Positions 17,822-27,113 are shown, numbered from the stretch's first letter. The stretch: DNA of 64,000 nucleotides from Acinetobacter junii CIP 64.5 (GCF_000368765.1 NZ_KB849654.1:524043-588042), one strand, 5' to 3'. Program-made: numbers and translations. Notes: generated from the letters alone by a model not told the origin.

Positions 17822-17833
17822 GATAAACCTCAA

Positions 17834-18134
17834 AATTAGAATAATTTTCTAGCAAATATTTTATGCGAAAAAGACTCATACAAGATACTATTTTTTACAA
17901 ATCACAGTGCATAGATAAAATCTTACAATTCAACAAATTAATTAAAAACAATAATAAAAACCAAATAACTTATATAAAAAAACCATCAAAAATACAGAGC
18001 CAAGATGAACTATTAAATAAAAAACCAATCATCTACATTTCTTATTTAGCCAGCTAAAAGATTAAGTATTTACTCCACTATTTCACTATTTTAAATAATA
18101 AAAATCACCTTATAGATTCATTAAGCATTGTTAA
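17834..18134. other. AT-rich intergenic region, no gene supported
   Basis: About 300 bases of very AT-rich DNA. A 64-codon frame on the plus strand (17863-18057) is dominated by Lys, Asn and Ile and lacks a ribosome binding site, so I treat it as noncoding. No hairpin terminator is clear. Confidence 0.4.
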
Positions 18135-18815
18135 TTAGCCAAAACCGATCAGACTCGCTGCCACATTGATTGCAACCGCCAAAATCACTGTATTAAAAAT
18201 AAAAGCTAAAACACAATGAAAAATATTCAGATGTCTAAGCTGTGAGCTGGTAATAGAAACATCTGCGGTTTGTGCAGAAGTGCCAATGATATAGCTGAAA
18301 TAGACAAAATCGAGATAATCAGGTTGATCTGTTTTTGGAAAATCCAAGCCCCCATCGACTTGACGGCTTTTCGCAAGATAATAGTCATGTGCATAATGAA
18401 TAGCGAACAAGGTATGCAGTAACAACCACGATGAGAAAATAGTTCCTATCGTTAGCAAGATCAGAATCGTTTTAATGATTGCTTGATCTTTGGGAACATG
18501 ACTGAGCTGCACAGCAATCGAAATAAAACAAACAACGATTGCAATTAAAGCAACCGTAAGTATCATCCACTTCCCTTCATCTTGTTGCTTTGCTCTCTCT
18601 AAGATGTGCTCTGGGTCTAAACGCCACATCATCTTTAGAATCATAAACAAATATAGCCAGATTGCAGTATTCCAGCCAATTTGTAGCCGTGTCGCCCAAT
18701 GCCATGAGCTGAATGCTTGCAGCACAAAAAAGATAACGAAGCCCAAAGCAAAAGTTGCGGATAAGTATGGACGATGTTTTAAACCACGAAAAAATCGATG
18801 CATAAAGGCTTGCAT
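18135..18815 (-). CDS. DUF1345 domain inner-membrane protein
   Basis: A 226-residue protein with five or six membrane segments. The late region DFPKTDQPDYLDFVYFSYIIGTSAQTADV matches the conserved core of DUF1345 (a Y-x-DF-x-Y-FS-x-x-x-G-x-x-x-Q-x-SDV-like stretch). An ATG with AGGTAGG upstream gives the start. It is divergent from the TetR gene at 19005, and the 190-base gap between them carries the TetR-type operator. Confidence 0.82.
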   Translation of the reverse strand: MQAFMHRFFRGLKHRPYLSATFALGFVIFFVLQAFSSWHWATRLQIGWNTAIWLYLFMILKMMWRLDPEHILERAKQQDEGKWMILTVALIAIVVCFISIAVQLSHVPKDQAIIKTILILLTIGTIFSSWLLLHTLFAIHYAHDYYLAKSRQVDGGLDFPKTDQPDYLDFVYFSYIIGTSAQTADVSITSSQLRHLNIFHCVLAFIFNTVILAVAINVAASLIGFG

Positions 18816-18938
18816 ATAAAACCTACCTTAAAATTTTCAAAATCAAATTGTTTTATTTTTTAATACGATAAGTTTGTTGCTACACAAACCAATTTACCCC
18901 TATTACTCAATATAAACAAATCAGATATCGATCGTTTA

Positions 18939-18967
18939 TTTACATCGGACAAGTTTGTCCGTTAAAT
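18939..18967 (+). promoter_or_regulatory. Promoter with a TetR-type operator in its spacer
   Basis: TTTACA (18939-18944) and TTAAAT (18962-18967) lie exactly 17 bases apart. The spacer holds the palindrome CGGACAAGTTTGTCCG (18946-18961), 7-bp arms around GT. A repressor bound there would block RNA polymerase. It lies 37 bases before the TetR start, so autoregulation of the TetR-MFS-HlyD operon is likely. Confidence 0.75.
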
Positions 18968-19004
18968 AACTCTTATCCAATTTATATACCTAGCAAGTTC
19001 AATA

Positions 19005-19553
19005 ATGAATAAACGTGTTCAACAAGCTGCTCATAACCGCGAAGAATTGCTTCATGCAGCAGAAGAGGTATTTCGGGCTCAAGGTGTACATGTGCCATTA
19101 CAAGCGATTATTGATCATGCAGGCGTAGGACGAGCAACCTTTTATCGTAATTTCGCTGATCGCAAAGCACTCATGTTTGCCCTACTTGATCAAGCGATGA
19201 TGCGCTTAGAACAGAGAGCATCCGCTCTACTCGAATATAATGATGGTTTTATTCGTTTGATTGAAGGGCATATTGAACAACTCCCTCATCTGATCGTACT
19301 GATTGATTACTGGCGTATCATTGATCGCCAAGACCCAATCATGCTAAACATTTATGAGCGACGAGATAAAGCATTACAACCTTTAATTGATAAAGCCATA
19401 GCGCATCAATTGTGTCGCCCTGATCTGACCCCACAAGACTTTGGCATGATTACGGCGATCTTAGGCTCTTCGTTTCAAGGACATCCTACTTCTGATCAAG
19501 TGCGACTGGCAAAACGTGCAATAGAATTATTATTAAGCGGCATCAAAATTTAG
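19005..19553 (+). CDS. TetR family transcriptional regulator
   Basis: A 182-residue protein. The N-terminal helix-turn-helix spans about residues 10-55 (REELLHAAEEVFRAQGVHVPLQAIIDHAGVGRATFYRNFADRKAL), with the typical GVGRATFYRNF recognition region. The C-terminal two thirds is the all-helical ligand-binding and dimerisation domain. It is first in an operon with an MFS transporter (13 bases later) and an HlyD-type adaptor, and a palindromic operator lies in its own promoter. It probably represses the pump until a toxic ligand binds. Confidence 0.92.
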   Translation: MNKRVQQAAHNREELLHAAEEVFRAQGVHVPLQAIIDHAGVGRATFYRNFADRKALMFALLDQAMMRLEQRASALLEYNDGFIRLIEGHIEQLPHLIVLIDYWRIIDRQDPIMLNIYERRDKALQPLIDKAIAHQLCRPDLTPQDFGMITAILGSSFQGHPTSDQVRLAKRAIELLLSGIKI

Positions 19554-19566
19554 TTCGAGGAATAAT

Positions 19567-21213
19567 ATGGATAACAGCCCTCGCTATCTTGAAACTCCAC
19601 CCGATTGGTCAGCCGATGAACGCCCTACGCTACCCGGCTCTCCTGCGGCTATCGCACATGCAAAGCCAAAACGTTTTGCATATTTCTTTATTGGACTATT
19701 TATTTGTATTGCTGCCAGTTTAAGTAATGGTTTTATTGTCGCTAATTTACCAATTTTCCAAGGTGAGTATGGTCTCACACCATCACAAGCAGCTTGGTTA
19801 CCTGCTGCTTATGTGATGGCAAATGTCAGTTCAAATTTGATCTTATTTAAAGCTCGGCAACAATATGGCTTAAGACTATTTTCAGAAATTGGATTATTAG
19901 TATTCATTGGTGTGTTGGTCTTACACATCTTTGTCAAAACCTATGAAATGGCTTTATTTGTCCGCTTTATTGCAGGTTTAGCCGCTGCTCCACTTAGCTC
20001 ATTGGGTATGTATTACACCATGCAAGCTTTTGGTAAAGCAGATATGGCAAAAGGGATTTATTTGGCTTTCGGCTTTCAGCAACTCGGTTTGCCTTTGGCT
20101 TGGATTATCTCGCCGTTTTTACTAAGCGCCAATCAATGGGATGTGATTTATACCTTTGAACTGGGTTTGGCAATTTGTTGTTTTGCAATGGTGGTAGCTT
20201 TAAAGCTGCCTCGAAGTATGCGTCTCGCGGTTTTTGAGAAACAAGACTTTTTTACCTTTGCACTGCTCGCTCCGGGTTTCGCCTGCCTGTGTATCGTATT
20301 AACACAAGGGCCTATTCACTGGTGGTTTGATAGCCCTTGGTTAGCCTATACCTTGATCGTCGGTTTTTGTTTAATTGTGTTTGGTTTGACTTATGAACAT
20401 TATCGTCGCAATCCACTGATCATGACACGTTGGTTGGCGACAGGCGATCTTTTGAGTTTCATCGTCAGTGCCTTTGCGCTCAGACTATTAATGTCTGAAC
20501 AAAGCTACGCTGCGGTCAATTTTCTAAAAACTGTTGGTATGGGTCCTGATCAATTTGTTCCGCTTTATGTGGTTATTTTCTGTGGAACGATTGCAGGTTC
20601 GGTATTTAGTGCGCTGACATTTCATCGTGAGCGTTTAATTTTAAATTTATTTCTGGCTGAAATTTTAATTCTGATCGCCTGTGCTTTGGATTATCACCTG
20701 ACCAGTGATGTACGACCTGCAAACTTTTATCGAAGCCAGTTCTTGGTGAGTTTTGCAGGGGGCGTATTTATTGGTCCACTGCTATTGATGGGTTTTATGC
20801 GTACCTTACAACGTGGTCCTCAATATGTCGTGACCTTTATTGTATTGTTCTCAGCTACGCAAAACTTTGGTGGTTTAGTCGGTTCATCATTTTTCAATAC
20901 CTATCAGCAACGCCACACTTATGATTATAAAGTTGAGATTAGTAGAAATCTCGATCCTACCGATCCCCTTGTCGCACAGCGTTTGCAAAGTTATCAACAT
21001 AGTTCAATGCTCACAACGAATGACCCTGTTTTACAAAACAATCAAGCCCTACAGAATTTAAATAAGGTGGTGACTCGTGAAGCTCAGGTTCGTGCCTATA
21101 ACGATGTGATTGCCTTAAATGGCATCTTTGCCGTTATTTTGCTGCTTTGGGGCTTATTTAAATATGCTCGTAATAAGTACAAAACCCATAGAAGCTTGCA
21201 AACAGCAAATTAA
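19567..21213 (+). CDS. MFS drug transporter, 14-TM DHA2 (EmrB) family
   Basis: A 548-residue inner-membrane protein with about 14 membrane segments. After a cytoplasmic Pro-rich N-terminus (about 36 residues), the first helix AYFFIGLFICIAASLSNGFIVANL and the following QGEYGLTPSQAAWLPAAYVM match DHA2/EmrB-like transporters of the aromatic-acid/drug type. GAGGAATAAT precedes the start. With the HlyD-type adaptor encoded 28 bases downstream it should form an EmrAB-like pump coupled to an outer-membrane channel encoded elsewhere. The substrate is unknown. Confidence 0.88.
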   Translation: MDNSPRYLETPPDWSADERPTLPGSPAAIAHAKPKRFAYFFIGLFICIAASLSNGFIVANLPIFQGEYGLTPSQAAWLPAAYVMANVSSNLILFKARQQYGLRLFSEIGLLVFIGVLVLHIFVKTYEMALFVRFIAGLAAAPLSSLGMYYTMQAFGKADMAKGIYLAFGFQQLGLPLAWIISPFLLSANQWDVIYTFELGLAICCFAMVVALKLPRSMRLAVFEKQDFFTFALLAPGFACLCIVLTQGPIHWWFDSPWLAYTLIVGFCLIVFGLTYEHYRRNPLIMTRWLATGDLLSFIVSAFALRLLMSEQSYAAVNFLKTVGMGPDQFVPLYVVIFCGTIAGSVFSALTFHRERLILNLFLAEILILIACALDYHLTSDVRPANFYRSQFLVSFAGGVFIGPLLLMGFMRTLQRGPQYVVTFIVLFSATQNFGGLVGSSFFNTYQQRHTYDYKVEISRNLDPTDPLVAQRLQSYQHSSMLTTNDPVLQNNQALQNLNKVVTREAQVRAYNDVIALNGIFAVILLLWGLFKYARNKYKTHRSLQTAN

Positions 21214-21241
21214 TTTTATTGTATTTGATTGAGAAAAAATT

Positions 21242-22405
21242 ATGTCTGAACAAGAGAAACCTGAAAGCTCCAAGATCGAAAACGCTGAGCAGAATAATCA
21301 TGCTCAGTCTGACAAAGCAGTTGAGTCCGTGCCAAAAATGCCACCACCACCGCCACCTACAACCAGTAAATTGATTAAAACCAAACGCTCTACCTTATGG
21401 TGGATGCTTTTAGTATTAATTGTGGGGATTACCATTATTTTATGGGCGTGGCGAATTGGTCCATTTCATACGGCGATTGAGCAAACTGACAACAGCTATG
21501 TGAAAGGCAAAACTACCATTCTTTCCTCACAGATTAATGGCTATATCAAGGATGTATTGGTCAAGGACTTTGATCAGGTCAAACAAGGTCAAGTGTTGAT
21601 GCATATTGATGCAACCACCTATGATCAAAAAGTCACGCAGGCTGTCTCAGGTGTAGAACAAGCAGAAAATAGTCTAGCCAATCAAACTCAAGCCATCGCC
21701 CAACGCCAAGCTGATGTGGTTGCAGCGCAAGCCAAACTTGATCAAGTCAAAGCGCAATACGACTTATCCATCGCACAACTTAAACGCTATCAACAACTTG
21801 GAGATAGCGGTGCAGCATCAAAATCTGAACAAGATAAAGCGGCTGCGGATGTACAAAATAATCTAGCTTTGCTCAAACAAGCGCAGGCGAATATCCTCGT
21901 TGCACAAGAAGCATTAAAAACAGCACAAGTCGCGCAAGCTGGACTAAGAGCACAAGTGAATAGTGCTCAAGCGCAATTGGATCAAGCCAATACCACAAAG
22001 GATTACAGCACGATTGTTGCACCATTAGATGGTCAACTCGGTGAGGTCAATCCACGAGTAGGTCAATACGTGGCAGCAGGAACACAATTATTGTATTTAA
22101 TCCCGAAACAAACATGGGTGATTGCGAACTTTAAAGAAACGCAAATTGCCAATATGAAAATTGGGCAAAAAGCGTATTTTACTGTGGATGCCATGAATCA
22201 TCAGAAATTCACAGGACATGTAGAGCAAATTTCCCCTGCGGCTGGTTCCGAATTTAGCGTACTAAAACCTGATAATGCCACAGGTAACTTTACTAAAGTG
22301 GTGCAACGGATTGCAGTGCGTATTGCGATAGATCCAAACCAAAAAGGCATCGAAAATTTACGTCCTGGTATGTCCGTGATTAGCTCTGTAGATACCGACT
22401 CTTAA
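21242..22405 (+). CDS. HlyD/EmrA family periplasmic adaptor protein
   Basis: A 387-residue membrane fusion protein. A cytoplasmic Pro-rich tail (PPPPPPTTSKL near residue 40) precedes one transmembrane helix (WWMLLVLIVGITIILWAWRI, about residues 56-75). TDNSYVKGKTTILSSQINGYIKDVLVKDFDQVKQGQVL is the first biotinyl-lipoyl half; a long Ala/Gln-rich coiled-coil hairpin (about 130-255) follows, then the second half DYSTIVAPLDGQLGEV and the beta-barrel. It couples the MFS protein encoded upstream to an outer-membrane channel. No TolC-type gene is nearby. Confidence 0.9.
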   Translation: MSEQEKPESSKIENAEQNNHAQSDKAVESVPKMPPPPPPTTSKLIKTKRSTLWWMLLVLIVGITIILWAWRIGPFHTAIEQTDNSYVKGKTTILSSQINGYIKDVLVKDFDQVKQGQVLMHIDATTYDQKVTQAVSGVEQAENSLANQTQAIAQRQADVVAAQAKLDQVKAQYDLSIAQLKRYQQLGDSGAASKSEQDKAAADVQNNLALLKQAQANILVAQEALKTAQVAQAGLRAQVNSAQAQLDQANTTKDYSTIVAPLDGQLGEVNPRVGQYVAAGTQLLYLIPKQTWVIANFKETQIANMKIGQKAYFTVDAMNHQKFTGHVEQISPAAGSEFSVLKPDNATGNFTKVVQRIAVRIAIDPNQKGIENLRPGMSVISSVDTDS

Positions 22406-22439
22406 TGCAGCACTGACATTCTCAATCAAATACATTTAC

Positions 22440-22486
22440 AATGTGATCAAATCCAATTTTTGTTTATTCCAATGTTTGATCACATT
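22440..22486. promoter_or_regulatory. 12-bp inverted repeat across the start of the PLP enzyme gene
   Basis: AATGTGATCAAA (22440-22451) and TTTGATCACATT (22475-22486) are perfect inverted repeats 23 bases apart. The start ATG (22472-22474) sits at the edge of the loop, and the right arm encodes residues 2-5. It may be an operator or an RNA hairpin controlling translation. Confidence 0.5.
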
Positions 22487-23338
22487 GCTTTTCCAACTCC
22501 TTATCAAACATTAGACCTTCCCTTTCCTGTGCAATTGACAGTGAAACGTCTTGATCTCATTCACCCTCAGATTTCAGGGAATAAGTTTTTTAAACTGAAA
22601 TACAATCTGCTTGCAGCAAAGCAACAAAATTTGAATCAAGTGCTAACCTTTGGCGGGGCTTACTCTAATCACATCGCTGCAACAGCTTATGCAGCACATT
22701 ATTTTGGTTTTCAAAGTATTGGCATTATTCGTGGTGAGGAGTTAGCTAAACAAGCGTTCAATCCAACCCTGCAAACCGCACAAGATTTTGGTATGCAACT
22801 GCATTTTGTCAGTCGAGCTGAATACCGACTTCGCCATGAACTTGAGTATTTACAACAATTAAAACAGCGTTATCCAAATACTTGGATTATTCCAGAAGGT
22901 GGGACTAATGACCTTGCGATACAAGGCACGAAAGAAATTCTGTCTGCTGATGATCGAGAAAATTATGATGTGATTTGTTGTGCTGTCGGTACAGGTGGCA
23001 CGATTGCAGGGATCATCGAAAGTAGTTCAGATCAGCAACATATTTTAGGCTTTTCGGCACTTAAAGGTGATTTTCTCAAGCACGATATTCAACAATGGAC
23101 CAATAAAACCAACTGGTCTTTAACAGATGAATATTGTTGTGGTGGTTATGCCAAAACCAATTCTGAACTGCTGCAATTTATGCAGCAATTCGAACAACAA
23201 TATGCTGTTCCACTAGAGCAGGTCTACACAGCTAAAATGATGATGGGATTATTTGATTTAATTCAACAAGGGAACTTCCCTGTGAATACGAGAATCTTAG
23301 CGATTCATACAGGTGGACTACAAGGACGCATGAAATAA
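22472..23338 (+). CDS. PLP-dependent enzyme, ACC deaminase/D-cysteine desulfhydrase family
   Basis: A 288-residue fold-type II PLP enzyme. Lys38 in SGNKFFKLKYN is the expected Schiff-base lysine. FGGAYSNHIAATAYAA provides the substrate and cofactor loop, and AVGTGGTIAGI binds the PLP phosphate. The family splits D-cysteine or 1-aminocyclopropane-1-carboxylate into pyruvate or oxobutyrate plus ammonia; sequence alone does not say which. The start is the ATG at 22472, since the longer frame opens at a TTG with no site. It is shorter than typical ACC deaminases (about 330 residues). It follows the efflux operon but has its own terminator. Confidence 0.82.
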   Translation: MFDHIAFPTPYQTLDLPFPVQLTVKRLDLIHPQISGNKFFKLKYNLLAAKQQNLNQVLTFGGAYSNHIAATAYAAHYFGFQSIGIIRGEELAKQAFNPTLQTAQDFGMQLHFVSRAEYRLRHELEYLQQLKQRYPNTWIIPEGGTNDLAIQGTKEILSADDRENYDVICCAVGTGGTIAGIIESSSDQQHILGFSALKGDFLKHDIQQWTNKTNWSLTDEYCCGGYAKTNSELLQFMQQFEQQYAVPLEQVYTAKMMMGLFDLIQQGNFPVNTRILAIHTGGLQGRMK

Positions 23339-23360
23339 AAGTCACCCTGAAGTGACTTTT
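23337..23360. terminator. Bidirectional terminator
   Basis: AAAAGTCAC and GTGACTTTT form a 9-bp stem with a 6-base loop between the convergent PLP-enzyme gene and the DUF4870-like gene. Confidence 0.85.
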
Positions 23361-23380
23361 GATCTACTGATTCTAACGGC

Positions 23381-23746
23381 TTAAAACCATCCATCAGCGA
23401 TTGGTTTATTATCCATAAACACCACAAGACCTTTTACGATGCGATAAATAAACCAAATCGACACCGCAAACAAGATTGGAATGCCGATGAGGACAAATGA
23501 CAATACGAAACCAATCACAGCACCAATGAGCGTGAACCAAAAGGTTTTGATTTGCCATTCAAAATGGCTCGCCAACCACGTACCTTGTACTTCATTTCGT
23601 TTCATATAGTTCATGATGACAGCTGCAATACTGGTCAAACCCACAAAAATACTGGCTGCATATAAACCATAGGCAATTAAAGTATATTGTCTTAGTTGAT
23701 CTTGGTTGTTGGGCTGAATATCGTTTAAAAATATTTTATCGTTCAT
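23381..23746 (-). CDS. DUF4870-like small inner-membrane protein
   Basis: A 121-residue protein. The start is the ATG at 23746, which has an excellent GAGGGG site; the longer upstream frame overlaps the divergent gene and is not convincing. Three hydrophobic segments (about residues 21-44, 65-85 and 88-108), with KRNEVQGTWLASHFEWQIKTFW between the first two, match the DUF4870 pattern (short loop with H..WQ..TF). No reaction is known. It is divergent from the flavoprotein gene at 23882. Confidence 0.78.
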   Translation of the reverse strand: MNDKIFLNDIQPNNQDQLRQYTLIAYGLYAASIFVGLTSIAAVIMNYMKRNEVQGTWLASHFEWQIKTFWFTLIGAVIGFVLSFVLIGIPILFAVSIWFIYRIVKGLVVFMDNKPIADGWF

Positions 23747-23881
23747 TATTTTTACCCCTCTATAGAATTCAACTTTATAGCATGCCTTGATTTTAAAGGC
23801 ATATTTTTTAATCAAACAATCGACATACTCAAAAGGCTTTAAATCTTCTATAATTGCCCGCTTTTCGTATTCTATCGAGTA

Positions 23882-25084
23882 ATGCTCATGGTTCATCAAG
23901 TTGATGTGGTTGTTTTAGGTGCAGGTGCATCGGGCTTGATGTTAGCTGCTGAAGCAGGCAAACGTGGACGTTCAGTCGTCGTACTTGAAAAAGCCAATAA
24001 AGTCGGTAAGAAAATTCTGATGTCAGGTGGTGGTAAATGTAACTTCACCAATTTAGAGGTGGAGCCTTCCAACTATCTTTCAGAAAATCCTCATTTTGTG
24101 ATTTCTGCCTTAACAAGATATACCAATTGGGACTTTATTGGTTTGGTCTGTGAATATGGCATTGAATACGAAGAACGTAAACATGGTCAGCTCTTCACGT
24201 TGAAAGGCTCTAAAGAAATTCTTGAATTGTTACTTTCAGAATGTAGCAAATCAAAGCACGTTGAAATTCAAACACACTGCGAAGTTGAACAGGTAAAAAA
24301 TAAAGCAGATTCAGGTTTTATTATTGAAACCAATCAAGGCACTTATCACTGTGAGTCGTTAGTAGTTGCCACTGGTGGTCTATCGATTCCAACATTAGGC
24401 GGTTCAGGTTTTGGCTATGAACTGGCAAAGCAGTTCGGACATCATGTATTTCCAACCCGTGCTGGTCTTGTTCCCTTTACTTTTTCAGATCAGTTTAAAG
24501 AGGTAACCACTCGCTTAAGTGGTAATGCATTAGATGCAACCTTGATCAACGATCGTCATCAATTTACTGAAGCACTTTTATTTACCCATCGCGGTTTAAG
24601 TGGTCCAAGCTCCTTGCAATTATCCAATTATTGGCATGTTGGAGAAAGTTTTAAAATAGACTTTTTCCCAAGCCAAGATTTATTGGATTTTTTCAAAGCC
24701 AAGAAAAAATTACAACCTAAAGTTCTACTCAGAACTTTACTGAATGAGTTCACTGCAAAAAGTATCGTTGTTGAGTTACAGCAACTCATTTGGGCGGATC
24801 ACAGTGAAACTGCGATTGGCAATATCAGCGATGCTCAACTTGAGCACATTGCGGCACAATTACATGCTTTTACTGTCAAACCATCAGGAACAGAAGGTTA
24901 TCGAACTGCAGAAGTGACTCTCGGTGGCGTAGATACCAGCGAGGTATCCTCCAAAACCATGGAAAGTAAAAAACAAAAAGGCTTGTACTTTATTGGAGAG
25001 GTTCTCGATGTAACAGGTCATCTTGGGGGATATAACTTCCAATGGGCGTGGTCATCAGCACAAGCCGCTGCTCAATTCGTCTAG
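23882..25084 (+). CDS. HI0933-family FAD-dependent oxidoreductase
   Basis: A 400-residue flavoprotein. The N-terminal dinucleotide fold is VVVLGAGASGLMLAAEAGKRG (about residues 9-29), followed by KVGKKILMSGGGKCNFTN, the family signature. LVVATGGLSIPTLGGSGFGYELAKQFGH and the C-terminal EVLDVTGHLGGYNFQWAWSSAQAA, which closes the FAD site, are also conserved in HI0933/BaiN-like proteins. The reaction is not established. The start could also be the ATG at 23888, 6 bases later, which is better spaced from GAG. Confidence 0.9.
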   Translation: MLMVHQVDVVVLGAGASGLMLAAEAGKRGRSVVVLEKANKVGKKILMSGGGKCNFTNLEVEPSNYLSENPHFVISALTRYTNWDFIGLVCEYGIEYEERKHGQLFTLKGSKEILELLLSECSKSKHVEIQTHCEVEQVKNKADSGFIIETNQGTYHCESLVVATGGLSIPTLGGSGFGYELAKQFGHHVFPTRAGLVPFTFSDQFKEVTTRLSGNALDATLINDRHQFTEALLFTHRGLSGPSSLQLSNYWHVGESFKIDFFPSQDLLDFFKAKKKLQPKVLLRTLLNEFTAKSIVVELQQLIWADHSETAIGNISDAQLEHIAAQLHAFTVKPSGTEGYRTAEVTLGGVDTSEVSSKTMESKKQKGLYFIGEVLDVTGHLGGYNFQWAWSSAQAAAQFV

Positions 25085-25115
25085 AAAATTCAAATTGAGC
25101 AGATCATTTGATGAA

Positions 25116-25295
25116 CTAAGAGTGATGCTCAGGAGAATTCGCTGCTTCAACAGAAGAGGATTGCGAGCTATTTGATGTTGATTTTTCTTTGCTCGTGCCA
25201 GACTTTGCAATCACGAATTTATATGCACTTGCCAAAAATCCTACAGTGATTCCAGCAATAATAATCGGTGCAAATACGCGGTTAGGCTTCTTCAT
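25116..25295 (-). CDS. Small single-span membrane protein (59 residues)
   Basis: An ATG at 25295 with an AGGAG site 7 bases upstream opens a 59-codon frame ending at TAG (25116-25118). The protein starts MKKPNRVFAP, has one membrane helix (IIIAGITVGFLASAYKFVIA, residues 11-30), and ends in a Ser-rich tail (STSNSSQSSSVEAANS). The good ribosome binding site and domain-like layout make it credible. It lies between the HI0933-family gene and the CmpX-like channel gene, and the channel's terminator precedes it. Function unknown. Confidence 0.65.
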   Translation of the reverse strand: MKKPNRVFAPIIIAGITVGFLASAYKFVIAKSGTSKEKSTSNSSQSSSVEAANSPEHHS

Positions 25296-25324
25296 TTAAT
25301 TCTCCTATAGACTTTTTATTTATT

Positions 25325-25360
25325 GAAAAAACAAAACGACCACCCTGTTAAGAGTGGTCG
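25325..25360 (-). terminator. Terminator downstream of the CmpX-like gene
   Basis: CGACCAC and GTGGTCG form a 7-bp stem with a 10-base loop. On the minus strand it is followed by TTTTGTTTTTT. It lies about 30 bases past the stop. Confidence 0.85.
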
Positions 25361-25391
25361 AATTGATCAAAAAAATCAAAGATTATTTTTT

Positions 25392-26954
25392 CTATTCATC
25401 TGAATATGGAGATGAAGGAGGAGTTGGATTGTTATTGGTACTGATTGTAGGTTGATTTTGATGAATTGGATTTGGTTGCTTAGCTTCGGTTTTTGCTTTA
25501 TCCAATAAATCTGTCAATAAACGTTCAGCGGGTTGACGACCGCCTAAACCAAATGCCAATGCAAAAGCAACTGCAACAGAACCCAACGTCAAACCAAATG
25601 CCAAGTTAACGATCGAATCGGCAATACCCATTGCTTTTAGACCCATCGCAATGACTAAGCCCATGATCAAAATGCGAACTAGATTACCTAACCAACGTGA
25701 GCTGTTGTATTCACCACGTTGCACGACATTCGCAACCACATTTGCAAGCCAAAAACCGATGACCAAGATCACAGCACCGAGTAAAATGTCTGCACCGAAT
25801 TGGATAAACATGGCAATCAAGCCACTCACCTGTTCTAAACCTAAGCGATTCGCTGCTTCAGAAACAGCAAATAACATAGTAAAGAACACGATCAAATAGC
25901 CAACGATATCAGAAACACGTGTTTGTCCAAGAAAACGTTGTACATCCAGTTTCATCGGAACTTCGTCAACACCAGCACCTGATATTAATTCAGCGACCAA
26001 ACGTCCAACAAATCTCGATACAACATAAGCCACGATTAAAATCAATCCAGCCGCGATAATTTGTGGAATTGCATGCATAATTTCATTCAACATCGCTGTT
26101 GCTGGTTGTGAAATTGCTTCAACACCCAATGCTTCAAATGCCACAATTAATGCTGTGATGATAATAATTGCAAATACAAATGAACCTAAGAATTTAGAAA
26201 CACTTGAATTTTTAAATAATCCGATCTTTGCTGCTTGAGCCTGTAAACCTAAGCTATTGGTTAAGCCCTCAACAATACCACGAACGATTTTCGCTAAAAT
26301 ATAACCAACAAAAATGATTACGCCTGTAATGAATAGATTCGGTAAGAATGCAATTGCTTCATTTACCATATTCTGCACAGGAACAAGTAGCCCAGTTAAA
26401 CCGAGAATAGATAAAACAATCGGCAAGAATAATAATAAAACTAACCAATAAAAGATCTCAGCAATATTACTGCTCAGTGAACTAACACCAACTTCACTAC
26501 TTAACTTATCGTCTAACTGAGTTTTGGATAATACATTGGTCAAGCCTAGACGCACCAAACGTGCAACAATCCAACCAATAAATCCGACGGCAACAGCAGC
26601 TAACAGATTTGGAATATAAGCCAGTACACGACCAACCATATTGCTAAATGGATCGCTTACACCACTAATATTTAAGACATTTAATGCACCAACAACGGCC
26701 AAAATCATCACAAACCAAAATACAAGTTTGGAGATGAGACTTTCTATATTGGGCGCTCTACCAGTCGCCGATGACAATTTATGATTGGTATCAAATTTTT
26801 GTAATAACTTTTTCACGCCTGCTGCAATCACTAGGGCAATAATCCAACCCACCAGTAGAATAACAATTGCGGCTAATATTGGCTGAAATTGATCCCAATA
26901 ATACATTGCATCAAATCTCCCTCTTTGGGATGGATCACTAAAAATTTCATTCAT
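25392..26954 (-). CDS. Mechanosensitive-channel-related protein, CmpX-like (TM-helix repeats)
   Basis: A 520-residue inner-membrane protein built of repeats of paired helices. Units such as ILAAIVILLVGWIIALVIAAGVKKLL, LLAAVAVGFIGWIVARLVRLGL and LFITGVIIFVGYILAKIVRGIV share the pattern of the conserved TM-helix repeat (hydrophobic, G[WY]I.A..V), and the late part AFALAFGLGGRQPAERLL resembles the MscS pore-lining segment. The C-terminal 40 residues are a Pro/Asn/Thr-rich tail. CmpX and similar proteins affect membrane stress and cell-surface behaviour in Pseudomonas. Gating is not shown here. Confidence 0.83.
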   Translation of the reverse strand: MNEIFSDPSQRGRFDAMYYWDQFQPILAAIVILLVGWIIALVIAAGVKKLLQKFDTNHKLSSATGRAPNIESLISKLVFWFVMILAVVGALNVLNISGVSDPFSNMVGRVLAYIPNLLAAVAVGFIGWIVARLVRLGLTNVLSKTQLDDKLSSEVGVSSLSSNIAEIFYWLVLLLFLPIVLSILGLTGLLVPVQNMVNEAIAFLPNLFITGVIIFVGYILAKIVRGIVEGLTNSLGLQAQAAKIGLFKNSSVSKFLGSFVFAIIIITALIVAFEALGVEAISQPATAMLNEIMHAIPQIIAAGLILIVAYVVSRFVGRLVAELISGAGVDEVPMKLDVQRFLGQTRVSDIVGYLIVFFTMLFAVSEAANRLGLEQVSGLIAMFIQFGADILLGAVILVIGFWLANVVANVVQRGEYNSSRWLGNLVRILIMGLVIAMGLKAMGIADSIVNLAFGLTLGSVAVAFALAFGLGGRQPAERLLTDLLDKAKTEAKQPNPIHQNQPTISTNNNPTPPSSPYSDE

Positions 26955-27113
26955 GTCATGTTATCCTTTTATGTGTTTTTTAAGTCAAATACAGCTACCC
27001 AAACTCATTCTGTTAAGAGAACATCACGAATGGATATCTAGACCATAATTTTTGTTTAATTCTCAATCAACGAACAGCATCACTAATACAACAAAAATTA
27101 CGCATAATTTTGC

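Noticed and set aside
17863..18057. 64-codon plus-strand frame after the LysE-type gene
   Set aside because: Dominated by Lys, Asn and Ile, no ribosome binding site and no recognisable motif; typical of AT-rich noncoding DNA.
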